Source: Desulfobulbus sp. (lineage in GTDB: Bacteria > Desulfobacterota > Desulfobulbia > Desulfobulbales > Desulfobulbaceae). Taken from it: 27,262 bases of DNA. A program made the position numbers and the translations under genes. Location of the stretch: contig JAQUEZ010000074.1 of NCBI GenBank assembly GCA_028684915.1, positions 1-27,262 of the forward strand, in the 5' to 3' direction. A model generated the notes under the pieces. It was not told the origin of the DNA and ran no database searches. It worked only from the letters and a program-made list of their open reading frames with translations. Shown piece after piece: positions 24,313 through 27,262 of this stretch. How positions within the stretch are numbered: position 1 is the first letter of the stretch; each line of letters opens with the position of its first letter.

Positions 24313-25671
24313 ATGACGAACATGGAGAATACACGCGACTGGAGCAAGACGAGTTGGCATAATTTCCCTGCCCTGCAGCAACCAAAGTGGCCGGACAAAG
24401 AGCGATACGACGAAATTACTCAGACCATCTCTCTGCTGCCTCCGTTGGTTTTTGCAGGTGAAATCAGAGATTTGAAGGCAATGCTTGCCAAAGCGGTCAA
24501 GGGCGAGGCCTTTTTACTTCAGGGGGGCGATTGCTCCGAGGAATTTTCCCGTTGCACCGCACCCAACATTAGGGAAACACTGAAAGTTTTGTTGCAGATG
24601 GCGGTTGTCCTCACCTATGCCGGCAATAAGCCGGTGGTGAAGGTCGGTCGTATTGCCGGTCAATATGCCAAGCCCCGTTCCGCTGATATGGAAAAGGTCA
24701 ATGGCATCGAGATACCCAGTTATCGCGGTGATATGGCCAACTCTGCCGAGCCTGACCCGATTGCACGTATCCCTGATCCGGCGCGTATGCTCAAAGGGTA
24801 TTACCTGTCTGCCTCGACCCTGAATCTGCTGCGTGCCTTCACGCGCGGTGGTTTTGGCTCGCTGCACCGGGTCCAGGCTTGGAACAAGGAGTTCGTCAAG
24901 CAGTCGCCTATGGGGCGTTCCTATGAGCGCATGGCCAAGCAGATCAGCAACGCCTTGAAATTTATGGAGACCATTGGTATCTCCACTGACATCCCGCAGT
25001 TGAAAGAGGCACAGTTCTTTACCTCCCACGAGGCGCTGTTTCTCGGTTACGAGGAGTCGCTCACCCGCGAGGATTCGATTGCCGGCGGCTGGTACGATTG
25101 TTCGGCGCACATGCTTTGGATCGGTGACCGTACCCGCCAGATCGACGGGGCGCATATCGAGTTTCTGCGCGGTGTCCGCAACCCCTTGGGGATGAAGGTT
25201 GGCCCCAATTACGATGTGGACAACATCCTCAAGATCATGGAGCGACTCAATCCTGAAAATGAACCGGGGCGGATCACCCTGATCACCCGTTTCGGCTATA
25301 AATCCATTGAAAAATATTTACCGCCGTTGCTGCGGGCAGTGAAGAAATCCGGTCAGCATGTGCTCTGGACCTGCGACCCGATGCATGCCAACACCTTTAA
25401 GGCCGAGTCCGGGCATAAAACCCGTGACTTTGAGAATATCCTCTCAGAGCTGCGTTGTTTCTTTGAGTTGAACTGGGTAGAGGGGACCGTCCCCGGCGGA
25501 GTGCATTTTGAGTTGACCGGCGACGATGTTACCGAGTGTATCGGCGGCGCACGTCAGCTTTCCGATGCCCAATTGGGGCAGCGTTATCTGACCACCTGCG
25601 ATCCCCGACTCAACGCCGAGCAGGCATTGGAGATGGCCTTCCAGATTGCAGAGATGATTCGCAGCAGTTGA
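24313..25671 (+). CDS. Class II 3-deoxy-7-phosphoheptulonate (DAHP) synthase
   Basis: A 452-residue cytoplasmic enzyme for the first step of the shikimate pathway, joining phosphoenolpyruvate and erythrose 4-phosphate. It is the plant-like class II type, recognisable from LLQGGDCSEEF, KVGRIAGQYAKPRS, GIEIPSYRGD, LWIGDRTRQ, GMKVGPN, WTCDPMHANT and GGVHFELTGDDVTECIGG. Metal-binding Cys, His, Glu and Asp residues of the family lie in these blocks. Start is ATG 24313; a second in-frame ATG at 24322 is equally possible because neither has a clear Shine-Dalgarno sequence. It follows the HsdR_N-like gene by 56 bp on the same strand. Confidence 0.95.
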   Translation: MTNMENTRDWSKTSWHNFPALQQPKWPDKERYDEITQTISLLPPLVFAGEIRDLKAMLAKAVKGEAFLLQGGDCSEEFSRCTAPNIRETLKVLLQMAVVLTYAGNKPVVKVGRIAGQYAKPRSADMEKVNGIEIPSYRGDMANSAEPDPIARIPDPARMLKGYYLSASTLNLLRAFTRGGFGSLHRVQAWNKEFVKQSPMGRSYERMAKQISNALKFMETIGISTDIPQLKEAQFFTSHEALFLGYEESLTREDSIAGGWYDCSAHMLWIGDRTRQIDGAHIEFLRGVRNPLGMKVGPNYDVDNILKIMERLNPENEPGRITLITRFGYKSIEKYLPPLLRAVKKSGQHVLWTCDPMHANTFKAESGHKTRDFENILSELRCFFELNWVEGTVPGGVHFELTGDDVTECIGGARQLSDAQLGQRYLTTCDPRLNAEQALEMAFQIAEMIRSS

Positions 25672-25686
25672 GCGCTGCAAAGAGGC

Positions 25687-25722
25687 AAAAAAAAAACCGG
25701 CGCGGTCTTTAGATCGTGCCGG
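25687..25722 (-). terminator. Intrinsic terminator of the rpoN-ptsN unit
   Basis: In the minus direction CCGGCACG (25722-25715) pairs with CGCGCCGG (25704-25697) with one mismatch around a ten-base loop that contains the ptsN stop codon. A run of ten T residues follows (25696-25687). Confidence 0.85.
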
Positions 25723-26161
25723 GATCCGTTGCAAAGAGGGCAACGATTTCGTCGCGGGCGGTGTATTCAAAAAGCAGCTGGCGATTGTGACTCTGCTTGA
25801 GGATGCGGCTTATTCGGGCCAAGGTCTGGAGGTATTCGCCCCCCTTGCCGGCGGGGGAGATCATCAGCATAAACAGGTAGACATCGCGTTTGTCGATGGC
25901 GTTGAAATCTATACCCGCCCTGCTTCGGCCGAAGCAGAGCAGAATTTCATCCAGCCCCTCGATTTTACCATGGGGGATGGCCACTCCGTTTCCCACTCCA
26001 GTAGACCCCACCGCTTCCCGTTCCAACAGGATTTTATAGAGCACCTCTTCAGTAAAACGACCGCACTGCGTGGCCGCAAGACCGGCAAGTTCGCGTAAGG
26101 CGCCGTCTTTGGTGGCGGACTTCATGTCCAAAATGATTGCGTCGCTTTTCAGTTGGGGCAT
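25709..26161 (-). CDS. ptsN: Nitrogen-related PTS enzyme IIA (PtsN)
   Basis: A 150-residue cytoplasmic protein of the mannitol/fructose-type EIIA family. It takes phosphate from the regulatory NPr/EI-Ntr chain rather than moving sugar. The phosphorylatable histidine is His64 in NGVAIPHGKI, exactly the conserved motif. It starts 15 bp after the rpoN stop, in the same orientation, and ends inside the hairpin of the operon terminator. The close link to rpoN is a conserved arrangement in Proteobacteria. Confidence 0.93.
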   Translation of the reverse strand: MPQLKSDAIILDMKSATKDGALRELAGLAATQCGRFTEEVLYKILLEREAVGSTGVGNGVAIPHGKIEGLDEILLCFGRSRAGIDFNAIDKRDVYLFMLMISPAGKGGEYLQTLARISRILKQSHNRQLLFEYTARDEIVALFATDPGTI

Positions 26162-26176
26162 GAATCCGCCTTGAGG

Positions 26177-27262
26177 TTACACGTTTTGGCGCCGATGTTT
26201 TACCGGGAGTATCTTCATCTGTTCCCGGTATTTAGCCACGGTCCGGCGGGCAACGGTGATATTCTCTTGAGCGAGCAGTTCGGAAATCTTGTTGTCGCTG
26301 AGTGGTTTGGTCGAATTTTCGCCGCTGATCAGCTGGCGAATGCGAGTCTTGATGGCTTCGGCGGCAACGTTATCTCCGTCGGCATTGGGGACGGCGGTGC
26401 TGAAGAAGTATTTTAGCTCGTAGATACCCTGGGGGCAATGGACATACTTATTGGATGTAACCCGGCTGACCGTGGACTCGTGCATGCCGATATCTTCGGC
26501 GACGTCGCGCAGGATCAACGGTCGCATGGCTCCCGGGCCGGACTCAAAAAAATCCCGCTGAAACTTGAGTAGACTTTCCATAACCCGGTAAATAGTGCGT
26601 TGGCGCTGTTCGATCGACTTGATGAACCACTCGGCGTTGCGTTTGTTATCGCGAAGATAGCCCCGTGACTCGCTGTCGAGGCTCCCCTTTTGTTTGAGCA
26701 ACTGCTGGTACTCACTGGAGAGCTGTAGCTGCGGCATCCCTTCATCATTGAGCTGGATCACGAATTCGCCGTCGATTTTGTACAGATAAACATCTGGGAC
26801 TACATAGTTGGTCTGCTCGTTACTAAATTCATTGCCTGGATAGGGAGTCAGTTCCTGGATAACGGCAATCGCTTCCATCACCTTTTTCACCGGCGAACCG
26901 GTTTCCCGGGCAATCTGCGCATAGTTGCGTGACTGGAGCAGATTCATGTGGTGGTCGACAATCTGGTAGGGCAGGGTGTCGTAGTAGTCGAGGCGGTCCA
27001 GCTGGAGCAACAGCGATTCTCGAATATCGCGGGCAGCAATACCAGGGGGATCAAGGCTTTGCACGATGCGCAAACAACCCTCGGCATCCTCCTCGCTGCA
27101 CGCACCATAGGTACAGATATCGGCAATGGATGCTTCAAGGAAGCCGTGGCCATCCAGGTTGCAGATGATGAATTCCGTTAAATCTGCATCTTGTTCGTTG
27201 AGATCGAGGTGGGTCAGCTGCCATTGCAGATACGAGGCCAGGCCCGGTGTGGCGGAGATGAA
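26177..27262 (-). CDS. rpoN: RNA polymerase sigma-54 factor, partial (N-terminus beyond right edge)
   Basis: The frame is open from the right edge to the stop at 26177 and gives 361 residues; sigma-54 proteins are usually about 470-500, so roughly the first 110-130 residues (glutamine-rich activator-interacting region) are missing. Visible are the core-binding region (SLDPPGIAARDI), the helix-turn-helix region (LRDVAEDIGMHESTVSRVT) and the RpoN box ARRTVAKYRE near the end, which reads the -24 promoter element. It directs core RNA polymerase to -24/-12 promoters together with AAA+ activators. It is followed directly by ptsN, with no hpf gene in between. Confidence 0.97.
   Translation of the reverse strand, partial: FISATPGLASYLQWQLTHLDLNEQDADLTEFIICNLDGHGFLEASIADICTYGACSEEDAEGCLRIVQSLDPPGIAARDIRESLLLQLDRLDYYDTLPYQIVDHHMNLLQSRNYAQIARETGSPVKKVMEAIAVIQELTPYPGNEFSNEQTNYVVPDVYLYKIDGEFVIQLNDEGMPQLQLSSEYQQLLKQKGSLDSESRGYLRDNKRNAEWFIKSIEQRQRTIYRVMESLLKFQRDFFESGPGAMRPLILRDVAEDIGMHESTVSRVTSNKYVHCPQGIYELKYFFSTAVPNADGDNVAAEAIKTRIRQLISGENSTKPLSDNKISELLAQENITVARRTVAKYREQMKILPVKHRRQNV

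Noticed and set aside
1..27262. CRISPR array
   Set aside because: No regularly spaced short direct repeats were found on reading the intergenic regions; the only repeated block outside genes is the 161-bp palindromic element.

Overview
The window looks like a stretch of chromosome from a Gram-negative, probably sulfur-cycling member of the Desulfobacterota, most likely near the Desulfobulbales. That placement is an inference from the overall character of the proteins (fused PurL, class II DAHP synthase, HsdR_N-like protein, rpoN next to ptsN) and from the presence of outer-membrane polysaccharide export genes; it was not tested by any search. Base composition looks moderate in GC and even across the window, and no integrase, plasmid or phage gene is visible.

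Layout. Positions 1-4201 (minus strand) are a capsule or surface-polysaccharide export operon read in the order KpsE-like chain-length/export protein, KpsM-like permease, KpsT-like ATPase, then a large tandem-domain GT2 glycosyltransferase that runs off the left edge. A good sigma70-type promoter (4342-4370) precedes it. Divergent from it at 4456 is a CMP-Kdo synthetase (kdsB/kpsU type), which fits a Kdo-linked polysaccharide. From 5205 to 12467 follow minus-strand housekeeping genes: purL (1266 aa), a radical SAM protein with a TTG start, and prfC (RF3, GTG start, 529 aa). The prfC start is preceded by a promoter that leads at once into a strong intrinsic terminator-like hairpin.

From 13043 to 18343 (plus strand) lies a 1766-residue predicted secreted protein that I cannot assign to a named family. 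It has a signal peptide, a short helical start, nine beta-sandwich-like modules recurring about every 110 residues, and a cysteine-containing helical C-terminal third. It ends in two tandem hairpins, the second a bidirectional terminator shared with a convergent tRNA-Asn(GTT). Next comes a CpxA/CpxR two-component pair (18672-20879, minus) and, divergent from it, a 238-residue EF-hand protein with an internal duplication. A sequence matching the CpxR box consensus sits between them.

The right end holds prmA (minus), an HsdR_N-like protein and a class II DAHP synthase (both plus), then ptsN and the C-terminal 361 residues of rpoN (minus), running off the right edge.

Unusual structure: two 161-bp copies of a palindromic, MITE-like element (9078-9238 and, inverted, 23156-23316), about 83% identical by hand alignment, sit in intergenic DNA 14 kb apart. 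The most novel candidates are the giant modular secreted protein, this repeat family, the prfC leader terminator, and the CpxRA/EF-hand divergent pair.
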